A stretch of DNA of 64,000 nt from Arsenophonus sp052171275 (GCA_052171275.1 CM125795.1:372001-436000), one strand, 5' to 3'. Shown: positions 1-13,289, counted from the stretch's first letter. The notes: generated from the letters alone by a model not told the origin. Numbers and translations are program-made.

Positions 1-1057
1 TTAATTTTTGAAAAAATATTATTTTCTTATATCAAAATAATATTGATAAATCTTTGATTTATAAATAAAATAACATAATAATATTATTTAACATCAATTT
101 CTATTGATTAAAATATAGTTAATTATTAAATCACTTTATGTATTTTAACATGAGGTATGATATCGTATTTACGATATAAGAGATTAAAAAATTAATATTA
201 TATTTGAAATTAATTATATATTTCTAATTATTCATATGATTAATAGAAGTAATCATTATTATATAATATAATATAATATAATATTATTATATAATAATAT
301 TAAAAATAATAAATTATACAATTATATTAATGAAATTATATATAATAATATAAATTATTTAATTTATATAAAATTTATAAAATAATATTATTTATTTTTA
401 GAAAATCAAATACATTTAAATTATTATAATAGATTTTACAATCTATATTTAAATATATTTAAACTAATTACCATGTAAACAAGCTACATTTTTATTAAAA
501 ATTTAAATATATCATTAGCCAATAAGAATTAATAAAAAATTTTTTTTAAAAAATAAATAATAAAGATTTTTTATAGAAATTATATTCTATAGGTATTCTA
601 TTTTATATTTTATAGTTCAAATTTTAAATTATATAAAGTATGAAATAAATTTAAAATAATAAAAATTAATTATTAATGATCCTATTTAAACAAAAGCAAA
701 ATATAAATTTTTAATATAATTATTTAAATTTAATAATTTAATATGATATACATAACATATTAAATAATATAAATATGATTTATAATTTATTTATATTTAA
801 TTAATCTAGATTAACATTTATAGATAATTTAAATGAATATTTAAATATTCATTTAAATTAAAAGCATTATATAACAATTAATTATAATCATTAAAATATT
901 AATTATTTTAATATAAATTTATTTTATTTATGAGCATATAACTGTATTAATTAATAAAGTTATATAAATTATTTTTTTAATTTATAAATTCTTTTTATTA
1001 TAAATTTTTTAAAATATTTTATATTTCAAAATATTAATTATTTTAATTATTAAAAAT

Positions 1058-1089
1058 AATATCATCAAATAAATCTGATGATATTTTTT
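1058..1089 (+). terminator. terminator-like hairpin with T run
   Basis: Arms AATATCATCA (1058-1067) and TGATGATATT (1076-1085) pair perfectly across an 8-nt loop, and the 3' arm runs into a short T tract. No gene lies upstream, so it may be the terminator of a lost gene or chance in AT-rich DNA. Confidence 0.3.
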
Positions 1090-2546
1090 AATTTTAATTA
1101 TTGAAAAACGTATTTATTTAAATTTTACGGTGATTATTAATAAAATTAATCAATTAGCATATAAATAAAAAATATATAATTTTATATATTCAAATTATTT
1201 TTTAACAGAAATTTATTAAGATAGGTAAAATTTGTTAGTATTACTAATTTTTTATGATTATTAATACAATATAAAAAATCTTTTCTTATAATTAAATTAT
1301 AATATTAATTAAATATACTATTTATTATTTTAACTTAATAAAAAATATGAAATATTTTAACTTTAAACAACAATTATAGACCATTTTTATTAAAAGAATA
1401 AATTAATTATATATCCAGTTTATTTTACACTAAGATAATATTAATATCATTTTTAATATTTAATTAAAATATTATTTATAATTCAAATAAAAGAAATTAT
1501 TACTTAAGAGTAAAATTAATTATTTTAATATAGTACTATTCTAATATATTTATAGTAATATATTTAAGTATAATATATTAAATGATAATTTTATAAATTT
1601 TATCATTAGATATATAACTTATAAATTATGTATTTGTCATATAATAACCATATAGATATTAATAAATATTAATTAGTAAAAAGTATCATCTATGAATTTA
1701 ATTGATATACTAAAATTAGTATTTTATGAATAATGAAAATAAAATAATATCTAATATTATTAACTGTTGTATATAATTATAATACATTTTTTATTGTAAT
1801 TAAATTAAGTAAAGAAAATTAAATTTTAGTTCATTTTTTATCTTAATAGTTGAAATAAAATTTATTAATAATTAAAAAATAAACATAGAAAATTTCTATA
1901 AGTTAGTCATATTAATCATGTTATTTATAGTTCTTTAAAATATATAAAAATATCTTAAATCAGAATAATGTATAGAAAAATTACTAACAATGTTTAATAG
2001 AATCTAATCAATATTCATTTTTTTTCTCTTTTTTATAGTATTTTGAAAAATTAATAATTTATATAGTAAAAACAAATAATTTCAATAATTTCTTATTTAT
2101 TTTTTTTAAAAATACAATTAATATTTTATCTTTTAGTTTTTTTGTTTATATAATTTCTTAAAAATACTATTTTTATTTGATATTAAATTTAAATTTAGAA
2201 CTAATATAGACAAACATTAATTTATCTATAATCAATGTAAAACAATAATATTTTATTAATAATTATAAAATTATTATTTTTTACTTAGTTTTATAGCGTT
2301 ACTATAAAAAAAGTGCTATATATAAAATATAGAAATTATTTATAATAATATAAGTATTATTGATTATACTAATTTCAAAATTAAAATTGAAAAATTAAAT
2401 TTTAAGCTTAAATTATAATTAATAGATTAACTATTTTATTTTATAAATATTTTTATTGAATAAATTAAATTAAAATATGATTTTTAGTTTTTTTTAATAT
2501 TATATATTATTAAAATTTAAAATATTTTTCTATAACTAACAACTTT

Positions 2547-2586
2547 TATATTAATGTATTATTATTAATAATAATACATTAATATA
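2547..2586. repeat. 40-bp perfect palindrome
   Basis: Two 20-bp arms meet with no spacer; the centre is ATTATTAATAAT. It lies about 160 bp upstream of glyQ. Function unknown. It belongs to the set of long perfect palindromes found across the deserts. Confidence 0.75.
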
Positions 2587-2745
2587 TTAGTCTTAATAAG
2601 TTAATTAATTTTATATCTATAAGATTACTTCATAAAGGTTTTTTAAATATTAATATTTAATTAATGGTAAATATTTATTTATTTAATAGATAAATAAAAC
2701 TGCGTTACTTAAAACAATAATCTATCTTATTACGTAAATTTAAAC

Positions 2746-3657
2746 ATGCAAAAATTTGATATAAAAACATTTCAGGGATTAACTTTAGCATTACAGGATT
2801 ACTGGATGCATCAAGGTTGTATGATTGTTCAACCATTTGATATAGAAGTTGGCGCAGGAACTTCACATCCAATAACTTGTTTAAGAGCACTTGGCCCGGA
2901 GCCAATTTTTGCTGCTTACGTTCAACCATCTCGTCGCCCAACTGATGGGCGTTATGGTGAAAATCCTAATCGCCTTCAACACTATTATCAATTTCAAGTT
3001 ATTATGAAACCTTCACCAAATAATATTCAAGAATTATATTTTGATTCATTGAAAGTATTAGGATTAGATCCAACTATTCATGATATTAGATTTGTTGAAG
3101 ATAATTGGGAAAATCCTTCCTTAGGAGCTTTTGGAATCGGTTGGGAAGTTTGGTTAAATGGAATGGAAATAACTCAATTTACTTATTTTCAACAAATTGG
3201 TAATTTAAAATGTAAACCTGTTACTGGTGAAATTACTTATGGTCTTGAGCGCTTAGCTATGTATATTCAAAATGTAGATAGTATATATGATTTACTTTGG
3301 TCTAATACTTCTTTAGGAAAAAGGACTTACGGTGATATTTACTATCAAAATGAAATTGAACAATCGGCTTATAATTTTGAATATGCAAATGTTGATTTTT
3401 TATTAAAATGCTTTGAAGAACATGAGAAAGAGGCGCAATATTTATTATCACTAAAAACACCATTATCTTTACCAGCGTACGAACGTATTTTAAAAGCCGC
3501 TCATACGTTTAATTTATTAAATTCAAGAAAAGCGATTTCAGTTACCGAACGTCAGAGTTATATTTTACGTATTCAAGCCTTAACAAAAAAGGTTGCAGAA
3601 GCTTATTATACTTCTCGTAAAGCGCTAGGTTTCCCAATATGTAAAATTAAGAAATAA
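2746..3657 (+). CDS. glyQ: glycyl-tRNA synthetase alpha subunit
   Basis: This is the 303-residue alpha chain of the bacterial alpha2-beta2 glycyl-tRNA synthetase, a class II enzyme that attaches glycine to tRNA-Gly in the cytoplasm. The length equals that of the E. coli protein and similarity is continuous from MQKFD to the C-terminus. Family hallmarks include the VGAGTSHP and PSRRPTDGRYGENPNR stretches and GEITYGLERLAMYIQ near residue 165. The ATG at 2746 matches the E. coli start, although no clear Shine-Dalgarno sequence precedes it. glyS follows after 18 bp, so the two are surely co-transcribed. The gene looks fully functional. Confidence 0.97.
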   Translation: MQKFDIKTFQGLTLALQDYWMHQGCMIVQPFDIEVGAGTSHPITCLRALGPEPIFAAYVQPSRRPTDGRYGENPNRLQHYYQFQVIMKPSPNNIQELYFDSLKVLGLDPTIHDIRFVEDNWENPSLGAFGIGWEVWLNGMEITQFTYFQQIGNLKCKPVTGEITYGLERLAMYIQNVDSIYDLLWSNTSLGKRTYGDIYYQNEIEQSAYNFEYANVDFLLKCFEEHEKEAQYLLSLKTPLSLPAYERILKAAHTFNLLNSRKAISVTERQSYILRIQALTKKVAEAYYTSRKALGFPICKIKK

Positions 3658-3675
3658 AAAATAGGCTATTATTTT

Positions 3676-5739
3676 ATGAAATGTACTTTTTTAGTAGAAA
3701 TTGGTACAGAAGAATTACCACCAAAATCTCTTCGTTTATTAGGTGAATCATTTTCGATAAATTTTAAACATCAACTAGATAAGATTAATCTAAAATATGG
3801 CAAAGTACTTTGGTATGCATCTCCTCGTCGTTTAGCATTAAAAGTAACAGATTTAGTTGTATATCAACGTGATCATCAGATCAAAAAACGTGGCCCAGCA
3901 ATTAGTCAAGCTTTTGATTGTACAGGTAAACCTACTAAATCTGCTAAATGTTGGGCTAATAGTTGTGGAATTTCTGTTGAACAAGCTCAACGTTTAGTTA
4001 CTGATAAGGGAGAATGGTTATTTCATCAATCAACTAATAAGGGTAGAATGACACAAAGTTTACTCGTTGAAATAGTAATTAATTCGTTGAATTTATTGCC
4101 GATCAAAAAACCAATGTTCTGGGGTGATAATGAAACACAATTTATACGTCCTGTTCACACATTCATTATGTTATTGAATAATCAGCTACTTAAAGGTGAA
4201 ATATTCGGAGTACAGAGTAATCGTGTTATTCGTGGTCATAGATTTATGGGTAAAACTGAATTAACTATTGATTCGGCTGAGCAATATCCTTTAATTTTAC
4301 GTAAATATGGTAAAGTTATTGCTGATTACGAAGAGCGTAAGATCATAATAAAAAATAATGCGAATAAGATAGCACAAAAATTAGGTGGTTTTGTTGAATT
4401 ATCTGATAATTTACTAGAAGAAGTGACTTCATTAGTTGAATGGCCAATTGTATTAACTGCAAAATTTGATCAGAAATTTTTATCAATACCAATGGAAGCA
4501 TTAGTTAACATTATCAAAGATAATCAAAAATATTTTCCTATTTATGATAAGTTTGGTAACTTAATGTCAAATTTTATTTTTGTCGCTAATATTGAATCTT
4601 CTGATCCACAACAAATTATTATCGGAAATGAAAAGGTAATTCATCCACGTTTAACAGATGCTTATTTTTTTTTAAAAATAGATTCTAAAAAAAAATTAGA
4701 AGATTACTTACCACAATTAGAAACAATTTTATTTCATAATCAACTCGGTACATTACGTGACAAAACAAATCGGTTACAAGTATTAACAGGTTGGATTGCA
4801 GATAAAATTGGTGTAAACGTTAATCATGCTATTAGAGCAAGTTTATTATCTAAATGTGATCTAATGACTAATATGGTATTTGAATTCACGAATATACAAG
4901 GTATTATAGGAATGTATTATGCTCGACGTGATGGTGAAGAAGAAGATGTAGCAATAGCAATTAAAGAACACTATAAACCATGTTTTTCTGGTGACGATTT
5001 GCCATCAAATAATATTGCAGCTACATTAGCATTAGCTGATAAAATGGATACCTTAGTAGGTATTTTTGGTGTTAACCAACAACCAAAAGGTGATAAAGAT
5101 CCGTTTGGATTACGTCGTGCATCACTAGGCGTGTTGCGTATTATTATTGAAAAAAGTTACGATTTAGATTTATTAGCATTAACGCAGAAAACGGTTAAAT
5201 TGTATAGCAGTAAACTAATAAATAAAAATGTTATAAATGATGTTATTAATTTTATATTTGGACGGTTTCGTACGTTATATATAGATTTAGGATATCGTAT
5301 TGACGTTATACAGTCTGTTTTAATTTGTCGTCCAATTAATCTGATGGATTTTGATTTGCGAATAAAAGCTGTTACTTATTTTAGTACTTTACCGGAATTT
5401 AAAACTCTGTTAATTGCTAACAAACGAGTTGTTAATATTCTTAATAAATCAAGTGAAAAATTAAATAAAAGTGTTTCTACTGTATTATTAATAATACCAG
5501 AAGAAATTATCTTAGCAGATAATTTAGTTATTTTAGAAGATAAATTATCTCCTTTATTTGATGATAGACATTATAAAAGCGCATTAATTGAATTAGCTTC
5601 ACTACATAAAGTTATCGATTCTTTCTTCAAAAAGGTAATGATTATTGATAGAAATCAACTATTAAGAATAAATCGTTTAACATTATTAAAGAAATTACGT
5701 GACTTATTTTTACGTGTTGCAGATATCTCTTTACTATAG
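3676..5739 (+). CDS. glyS: glycyl-tRNA synthetase beta subunit
   Basis: This 687-residue protein (E. coli 689) is the beta chain of glycyl-tRNA synthetase; it recognises tRNA and, together with GlyQ, forms the active tetramer. The N-terminus LVEIGTEELPPKSL and the GDKDPFGLRRASLG segment around residue 475 are typical of the family. The C-terminus ending LFLRVADISLL matches the enteric protein, so there is no truncation. A weak AGG lies about 10 nt before the ATG at 3676. It is the second gene of a glyQS operon; a weak hairpin with T tail about 80 bp after the stop could end the transcript. Asn and Lys content is raised, as expected from AT bias. Confidence 0.97.
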   Translation: MKCTFLVEIGTEELPPKSLRLLGESFSINFKHQLDKINLKYGKVLWYASPRRLALKVTDLVVYQRDHQIKKRGPAISQAFDCTGKPTKSAKCWANSCGISVEQAQRLVTDKGEWLFHQSTNKGRMTQSLLVEIVINSLNLLPIKKPMFWGDNETQFIRPVHTFIMLLNNQLLKGEIFGVQSNRVIRGHRFMGKTELTIDSAEQYPLILRKYGKVIADYEERKIIIKNNANKIAQKLGGFVELSDNLLEEVTSLVEWPIVLTAKFDQKFLSIPMEALVNIIKDNQKYFPIYDKFGNLMSNFIFVANIESSDPQQIIIGNEKVIHPRLTDAYFFLKIDSKKKLEDYLPQLETILFHNQLGTLRDKTNRLQVLTGWIADKIGVNVNHAIRASLLSKCDLMTNMVFEFTNIQGIIGMYYARRDGEEEDVAIAIKEHYKPCFSGDDLPSNNIAATLALADKMDTLVGIFGVNQQPKGDKDPFGLRRASLGVLRIIIEKSYDLDLLALTQKTVKLYSSKLINKNVINDVINFIFGRFRTLYIDLGYRIDVIQSVLICRPINLMDFDLRIKAVTYFSTLPEFKTLLIANKRVVNILNKSSEKLNKSVSTVLLIIPEEIILADNLVILEDKLSPLFDDRHYKSALIELASLHKVIDSFFKKVMIIDRNQLLRINRLTLLKKLRDLFLRVADISLL

Positions 5740-5819
5740 TAATTTTAAGAACTTAAAAATTAATTTAATCAATTATAAATACATTTTTATTATCAAATAT
5801 TTTATCTTTATTAAAAAAT

Positions 5820-5859
5820 AAAAAAGTTATGTATAATAAATATAACTATTACTTTTTTT
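5820..5859 (+). terminator. possible glyQS terminator
   Basis: AAAAAAGT at 5820-5827 can pair with ACTTTTTT at 5851-5858, with a weaker inner pairing of GTTAT with ATAAC, and the 3' arm is itself a U tract. It lies 80 bp after the glyS stop. The stem is almost all A-U, so this is tentative. Confidence 0.35.
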
Positions 5860-6613
5860 AAAAATGTTGTTAAAATATAAATAAATTTTTATTATTTGTA
5901 ACTATAGTTATTAAATTTTAATATTATTAAATAAGTATTTTAAGATTTATTTTTAATTAATTTAATAGTTTAATTTTTATGAATTGTGAAGATTTTAAAT
6001 TTAATTAATATTAATTAAGTAGATTCTTATAAGATCAATTAAATTGTAATTTAAATAAATTTATGTTTTAAATAAATTTAACTTTTATATAAGATATTGA
6101 TATATATTAAAGATGAAGATATTTTATCTATAGTTAATATTAATATATAATTATTAATAATAAAATTATAATAAATAAAATTATTATTAATAATAATTTT
6201 ATTTTTAACAGATATTGAATAGTGATATTATAATTTATATTAGATTTGATTTTAATAAATTAATTAAATATATTAATGCCTAATTAAGTATATGATACTG
6301 AATTTAATATTTTTCATTAGAAAGATTTAACTATTTTTTTAAATTTCTGTTAATAAATTGATATTTAATAATTATTGCTAACTAATCAGTTAATTTTTAT
6401 AAAAATAAAAATTAATATTAATTTTTTTAATAATTAATTTAAATATTTTTTATTTAAGATAAATTATATAAGATATTTTATGTAATATAAAATATCTTAT
6501 CATTATATTAATTATGATAATAAAGTTAATATTATAATTATATTTTATTTTTGAATAAAAATATTTCTTTTTAATAAATTATTTACTTTTAAGCTTAAAA
6601 ATAACTAAAATTA
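5860..6613. other. non-coding spacer glyS to tRNA-Pro
   Basis: Very AT-rich, with no supportable gene. Nothing was recognised apart from the promoter immediately upstream of the tRNA gene. Confidence 0.7.
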
Positions 6614-6642
6614 TTGACTAGCTTATTATGACAATGTAGGAT
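6614..6642 (+). promoter_or_regulatory. sigma-70 promoter of tRNA-Pro
   Basis: A -35 box TTGACT (6614-6619), a 17-bp spacer and a -10 box TAGGAT (6637-6642) end 10 bp before the mature tRNA 5' end. In DNA this AT-rich, a consensus -35 with ideal spacing and a position right before an RNA gene is convincing. Confidence 0.7.
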
Positions 6643-6652
6643 GGTTATTATT

Positions 6653-6726
6653 CGGTGAGTAGCGCAGCTTGGTAGCGTAACTGGTTTGGGACCAGTGGGT
6701 CGGAGGTTCAAATCCTCTCTCGCCGA
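6653..6726 (+). tRNA. tRNA-Pro (UGG anticodon)
   Basis: A complete cloverleaf is visible. The acceptor stem CGGTGAG/CTCGCCG has one U-G wobble. The D arm is AGCGCAGCTTGGTAGCG, the anticodon stem ACTGG/CCAGT carries loop TTTGGGA with anticodon TGG at 6687-6689, and the T arm is GGAGGTTCAAATCCTCT. It is nearly identical to E. coli proM as I remember it. Only the body plus discriminator A is encoded: the next three bases are TCA rather than the genomic CCA found in E. coli tRNA genes, so the 3' CCA must be added by nucleotidyltransferase. The UGG tRNA can read all four proline codons by wobble. It stands alone; argX, hisR and leuT, its E. coli operon partners, are absent. Confidence 0.97.
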
Positions 6727-6728
6727 TC

Positions 6729-6762
6729 AAATCTTATAATTTTATATTTAAGAAAGATTTTT
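6729..6762 (+). terminator. possible tRNA-Pro terminator
   Basis: AAATCTT (6729-6735) can pair with AAGATTT (6754-6760), followed by two more Ts. A weak stem, placed just after the tRNA 3' end. Confidence 0.3.
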
Positions 6763-9668
6763 ATCTTATAAATAAGTTGATATCTATTAAAACTTAAATT
6801 AAAGTAATATAAATATTAATATTTACATATTAAAATTTATTATATTTTTTAAAAAAATTAATTAATTATAATAAATAATTATTTAATTTTAATATTATTT
6901 GTTGTAATTGTTTAATAATGAGAAAGATTATGCAAAATTATATTGGAAAATTTCATTAGAAAAAAAGAAATTATACAAAATTAATTAGTCATTATTATAT
7001 TAATTAACTAATAATAAATTTATTAAAATAAAATTTATCTAATTTAATCTTAATATACTTACTTAAATTTTTAATTTTTAAATTATTTTTTTCTGAATTG
7101 CTAGTAATAACTATTTATTAATTAATATTTTAATTGATAAAAAATAAAAAATTTTAATAAGAATAGTTAAACGCGTATTAATACAATAGCTATATAATTA
7201 TAGAATTTTATTACTTAAGAACATTTTATATCTTATTATATCAATAATAGAATGATTTATAATCTTATTTAGATATTTTGTTATATTAATTTAGATAAAA
7301 AGTTATTTCTTCATATACAATTTTTATTTAAAAAAAGTATTTTATATTATAGATATTTTAAAAAATAAAGAATATATTAATTAATTTTTAGATATAAACT
7401 ATATATAACTGTATATGATGATCTCAAAAAACTAAATAATAGTATTTATTAAAAATAATTTATATAAAAATAAGATTATCTATATATGAACTCTCTATTA
7501 AATAAATTAACGTATGTGATAATATTATCTAAATATTGTCATACGATATTTAATTTAAAAATTAATTAAATAGCTTAATAAATAGTTATTAATAAAAAAT
7601 ATTTAAATATTATTAAATATTTTTTAATTCTTTCACTTAATATATTTATATTTATTATTTTATTTTTATAAATTATTTAATTTTTATTAAATATATTAGT
7701 TTATAACATAAAATAACTTAATATATTTATATAATTTTATATTTTATATATAAAATATAAAAAAATTTATATTTTAAATATTATAAGTATATATTTTTAT
7801 ATACTATGCGTAAAATTATATATGTTAAAATGTTGCTATTGATATGATAATCCAAATAAAATTTATAATATATAAATTTGAAATCTATACAAAAACATAT
7901 TAATAATCTAAAATTAACTAAAATATGATTTATAGTTATTATTATTAATATTTTAATGTTAAAAAATTTATTTTTTTAAAATATGTAATAAACTTATAAA
8001 AAATTTGTTTTTAATCTATAATTATTTTTAATAAAAAATTACTTAATAGTAAATTAATTATTATTTTAATAAGCGATTTTAGTATCACAAATATAAATGA
8101 TGTTGTATATAATCATTGTTTATATATAAATTTATCAACAAAAACATTTTATAGATAAAGTTTTCATATCATTAAAATGTTTTTAATGATAGTTGAAAGA
8201 GTTGTTATAATGATTCAATGATTCGTAAATTATTTTACATACAAAAAATACTGATGATATGTATAAATATATTATATATAATATTCATAATAAAAATTAT
8301 ATATTCATATATATTTGAATATTTATAATATTTTATTATCAAATTTTGATAAATATATCATTTTAGGAATTAAAATAGTATCTGTATTATATTTTAATAA
8401 TATGAAGATAAATTTTATAAAATATTAAATTCTTTTTCTAGAGATCTTTTATAGATATTTTAATAAATTATATCAAAAAAAATTTTCTAATTTTATTATT
8501 TTTTAAATCTCTTTAGCATTTATTATGATGCAAGAGGTTAGTATATAAAATATATTAGAATATCATTTGATTATTTTAATGTCGTATTGTTTTAAACTTT
8601 TAAATATAATATAAAAATATTTTTAGAAATTTATGTTAGTTTAAAAATATACAAATGTTTTATTTTCAATAATATAAATAAACTAACTCATTATATTCTA
8701 CTTTACTTTAAGTATTATTTAATGTTAAAATTCTAAATTCCTTCTTTTTCTATCATTATTTTATATAATTAAAATCAATAGCATTTGTTTATATCATTTA
8801 TTTATATGTTTTTATTTTATGCATCACTGAATATTTAAAGTCTTATTAAATGAATAAATATTATTTTATGATTAGTTAACAATTGAAAGTAAACTTTTAT
8901 TATTATAATTAATAATAATCGTATATATTTAAAATTAAATTATTTCTACTTACTATTTTTATTAAATTTTTTATTTTTTATATGTATATTCTATATTATA
9001 TCAAAATTTAATGTAAATAAAAATTATTTTACTGTTAACTTAATTTTATTATATTATCAACTAAATAGTTTTTATTATAAATAAATAATATTTAATTATA
9101 TACAATACTATTTAAAAATTAAAGTATTTTATATTTTTAATATTATCATCTTAAATATCTATATGTGTATTATTATGAATACTTAATTTTAATCTTAAAA
9201 TATAAAATAACTAATACTATTTATTATTTCATGAATTAAAATTAAAATTTTATAAAGTAACTCATTTTTTCTTAATAAATTTTACTATAGTTTTATAAAA
9301 AATAAAAAATATAATTTGATGATCTATAAATAAACAAAAAAATATAAGTATAGTTAATTTTATTTAATTTTACGGTTAAAATAGAAATTCTACTATATAG
9401 ATATATATAATTTTAAAAAGATTTTTTTGTCAATAAATCTAAAAACACTTTATATAGTTTATTATATTTTATATGTTTATAACATTTTTAATATAGTAAT
9501 TTAATTAAATTTAAGTAATTTTATTTTTTTAAAAAAAAAGTTAAATATTAAGACTTTTATCAGTTCTAATATTATATAAATTATTTATTTTAAATAAAGT
9601 TAATATGCTTAATGATAGTTTTTATACATAAGAAATTTCTTATATAAATATTACTTATTAAGTATAAT

Positions 9669-9702
9669 ATAATTAATATCATATGTATATGATATTAATT
9701 AT
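9669..9702. repeat. 16-bp perfect inverted repeat
   Basis: Two 16-bp arms around a GT spacer, centred on ATATCATATGTATATGATAT. It sits in the middle of the desert with no neighbouring gene; role unknown. Confidence 0.6.
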
Positions 9703-12645
9703 TAGGAAATTATTTAATTTAAATTATATTTTATTAATATTATATAATAAAAAATATAGATTTTATATAAAAATATATTATTCAACAATAAAAATTAGAA
9801 ATGTTATATTTACTGATATTTATTATTAATATACTAAATATTAAATATTTAATATATTTTATATAGAATTATATTAAAAAATACTAAGTGTTTTAGTAAA
9901 AAAATCGATATATAAAAATTAAAATATATTCATAGATAGAAGTTTAATTTATAATAGTAAATAAATAAAGATAAAATTAAGATTATTTTATAAAAAATTA
10001 AAAATTAAAATTAAATATAAAAAATAAAATTAATAGAAACTTTAATAGGATAAAAAATAAATATAGATTTTTTTCATTATAAAAAGATAATGAATTTATT
10101 AATATAAATATTAATATTTTAAAATAAATTTAAATATTATTTAAATCTATTAAATAATAAGTTGTATTATTAATCGCATATTACATGTTATTAATAATAT
10201 AATTAAATATTTATTTCATTGCTATATAAATTTAATTATCAAGATTTTTTAATCTTAGTTAATACCAATAAGTCATCAATATATTAAATTATATTGAATT
10301 GTTATTCTCAATTATGATGTTATAGTAATAAATAAACGATATTTCTTAAATATAATAATTATTAAGTAATTTATTAAAAATATATCTTAATATAATTTAT
10401 TTATGAATATTATAAATATTTTATGAATAAACTATCTTTATCAATTATCCTTTTTATTCTATATAGAAATAATTTTTCTTATTAAGATAAATCTTATGTT
10501 AATTATTTAAATTTAATATTTACCAAAAAGGTATTTTTATATAAATCATTAAAATTAAATATTTTTTGTAAAGTATAATAAAATTCATTAGAAAATTAAA
10601 AATACGAAATATTTAAAATTTATTGATAATTTTATATCAGATCTAAAGAATATATTATTGTAATAATAAATTAGATAAAACTTTATATAATAACTATTAT
10701 TGACGATATTAAAACTAATTTATAATTATTTATTATACTATAATTTTATAAATTAAAATTTAATTAAAATTTAATAGTTAAACTCATATATTTAATTCTA
10801 TTATCATTATCTTTTATTCAAAACAAGTAGCTAACTTTTATATAATAATGCATATAAATTATGTTAGCAAAAACATTATTCAATTCTATATCTGGATAAA
10901 CTTATTAAATTTATCTAGATAAAATAGCTATTAAATTACTTTATACAATTTAAAATATATATAATACATATTATTTTTTTATTGTTTTATGTTTTATTTT
11001 ATAAGCTTTATTTTATAATAGATGTTTTATTCAAAATTAATTAAATTATAGTTTATTTATACCATTTAATTATTTTATTTAAATTATTTATATTTATTTT
11101 ATAAATAATCTTCAAAAAATTATCTTTCTTGAATAATAATATTTTATATATTAAATAACTTTATTTATAAATATTAATGAAAAATAAAATATTAAATTTT
11201 ACATTAAAGTAATAATTAACATAAATAAATAAATATAAATAATATTTTTTAAATATTTATATATAAGTTAAATAATTCATACTTGTAATAAGTTATTACT
11301 TGTAACTTTACTTAATTTCTTATAAACATATTTTTTAAAAAAATAGTATTTTAATTTTTTCTCTAGAATTTAAAAAATTGAATTTAAATAAATTTAGCCA
11401 TATAAAATTATATCGTAATGATATTTTATATATATTCCATTAATTTTAAATTAAAATTTCATATTTTAAATGTAGTTCAAGAAATTTAATTTTCTATTTA
11501 AAATAGTCTTCTTTCTATTTAAAAATTTTTATTTTTGATAAGAATTTATAGATTATTTATTAAAGAATGATATTTTTATTTTTAAATATTTATTAAATTT
11601 ATGATTTGAATAAACTTAATATCTTTTTAAAAAAAAATGTTTATATTTTACATATTTTAAAATATAATAAATTTTAACCGGATGAATATTAAATTTTAAT
11701 ACTAATAATAACTTATTTATATTTTAAGTATAAGTGAATATCTATATTTTTTTAATATTTATGTATTTATTCAAATTTTTTAGAAAATATTTTAAACAAT
11801 AATACTATTTTTTTTATTCATTAATAATGACAATAAAGTATTAATTATAAATAAAACAAATAAAATTTTTTTTTCATTAGAATAATTATGATTATAAATT
11901 TATAATAAATCTCTTTAAGATTTAAAAAACTCTTCTTATTATAATTTTATAAAAAATATTTTTAATTAATTGTATATAAAGTAATAAATTAAATAATTTA
12001 TATTTAAAATATATTAAAATATTTATATAAGATATTTTAATATATATAATCTTATTAAGAAAGTTATTCTCAATATATTAATATTTTATTAGCAATGAAA
12101 TATTATCATTAAGATAAGTTTTAATCTAAAAGAAAATATAATTAATAAACTTTTAACATTAAATAGTACTTAAATTAATATTTTATTTAAATCATATATT
12201 TATATTATTTATTTTTAAATTATGATAAATAGTTTATATAAACAATAGTTATTTCTTATTTATGATAACTTAATAGCTTAATAAATATTATTTAAATTTA
12301 ATATAAAAGAAATTTTCATCATAAAAATATATTTTTTAAAATTTATATTTTAATTTGTTATTGTGTCTGATTGTTGAAAATAAACTAAAAATAATTACTG
12401 GTAAAAACTTAGTATAAATAACTAGTTTTTCGAAAATCAAATATTTAATTGATGATTATTCTTCTGATTAATTAATTCTATTATATAAATAAATAATACA
12501 GATATTTTCATTATTCATAATTTAAAATTATTTTATTTAAATGTTATTGCAATATAGAAATAATAATATTTATAAGAAAAGATATTAAAAAAACCAAAAT
12601 AATTTTTTGATAAAATTTAATTTAGAAAATGAATTTTTATTAATT

Positions 12646-12681
12646 AATTTATAACTTTAATATATATTAAAGTTATAAATT
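12646..12681. repeat. 36-bp perfect palindrome
   Basis: Two 18-bp arms meet without a spacer; the left arm contains ATAACTTTAATAT and the right arm its exact complement. It lies in non-coding DNA upstream of the yihD/srkA relics. Confidence 0.7.
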
Positions 12682-12992
12682 TTTATTTACTATCAATATG
12701 ATATCATTAAATTAATTTAATTAATTTTATTTAAGATATATATATCTATTATATAATTAATTTATTAATTTTAAATAGTTATACTAAATAATAGGAAAAA
12801 TTTTTTTATTTTAAAATACAGAAATATGAATATTATAAATTAAATTAATTATTTTTTTAAAACTTTTTAAAAAATATCTATAATTAAATTTAATTAATTA
12901 TTATAATTAATTAATTAATAAAACTTATTTGAGAGTTAGTTGTGGTTATATAATTTATTTATGATGAATATATGATCTTTCATTTAAATAAT

Positions 12993-13034
12993 ATGAAGCG
13001 ATTTTGTGAGGTTTTAAGAATAGTGGATATTTAA
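12993..13034 (+). pseudogene. yihD: possible relic of yihD (N-terminus)
   Basis: A short frame, MKRFCEVLRIVDI then stop, stands out by higher G+C in the middle of a desert. It resembles the remembered start of E. coli YihD (MKCKRLNEVIELLQP) with two residues lost. In E. coli the order is yihD-srkA-dsbA, and this fragment lies upstream of dsbA with a possible srkA relic between. The match is short and made by eye, so it is suggestive only; it could also be a chance 13-codon ORF. Confidence 0.35.
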
Positions 13035-13289
13035 ATTAAAAATAATTATAAAAAATCTAAATAATGATTTTTTCTATTTTAAAATTTATTAATATAATAT
13101 GATATAGATAATAAATATTTTTATATTGATTTTTTTTTAAATACTTAATTCTTTATACAATAATAAAAATTATTTAAAATCTTGTTTGTAGATTATATAG
13201 AGTATTAATTATGAAATTTAGTTTTTTTTACTTGCCAAAAAAATCAAATAAAATATTATGTTATTAAATTTTACATTAGATTTTTGCAA

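Larger units (their letters stand above)
1..2745. other. AT-rich non-coding desert upstream of glyQ
   Basis: No open frame of useful length and no RNA gene is visible. Base composition is overwhelmingly A and T, far below the G+C of the flanking genes. The only structures I can support are a small hairpin followed by Ts near 1058-1089 and a 40-bp perfect palindrome at 2547-2586. By analogy with relics found elsewhere in the window it is probably the eroded remains of lost genes, but I could not recognise any here. Confidence 0.8.
6763..12992. other. 6 kb AT-rich non-coding desert
   Basis: No open frame of useful length, tRNA or repeat family is visible. Two perfect palindromes occur (9669-9702 and 12646-12681). 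The sequence is saturated with stop codons in all frames. I see nothing else that I can defend; it is most simply old, fully eroded gene space. Confidence 0.75.
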
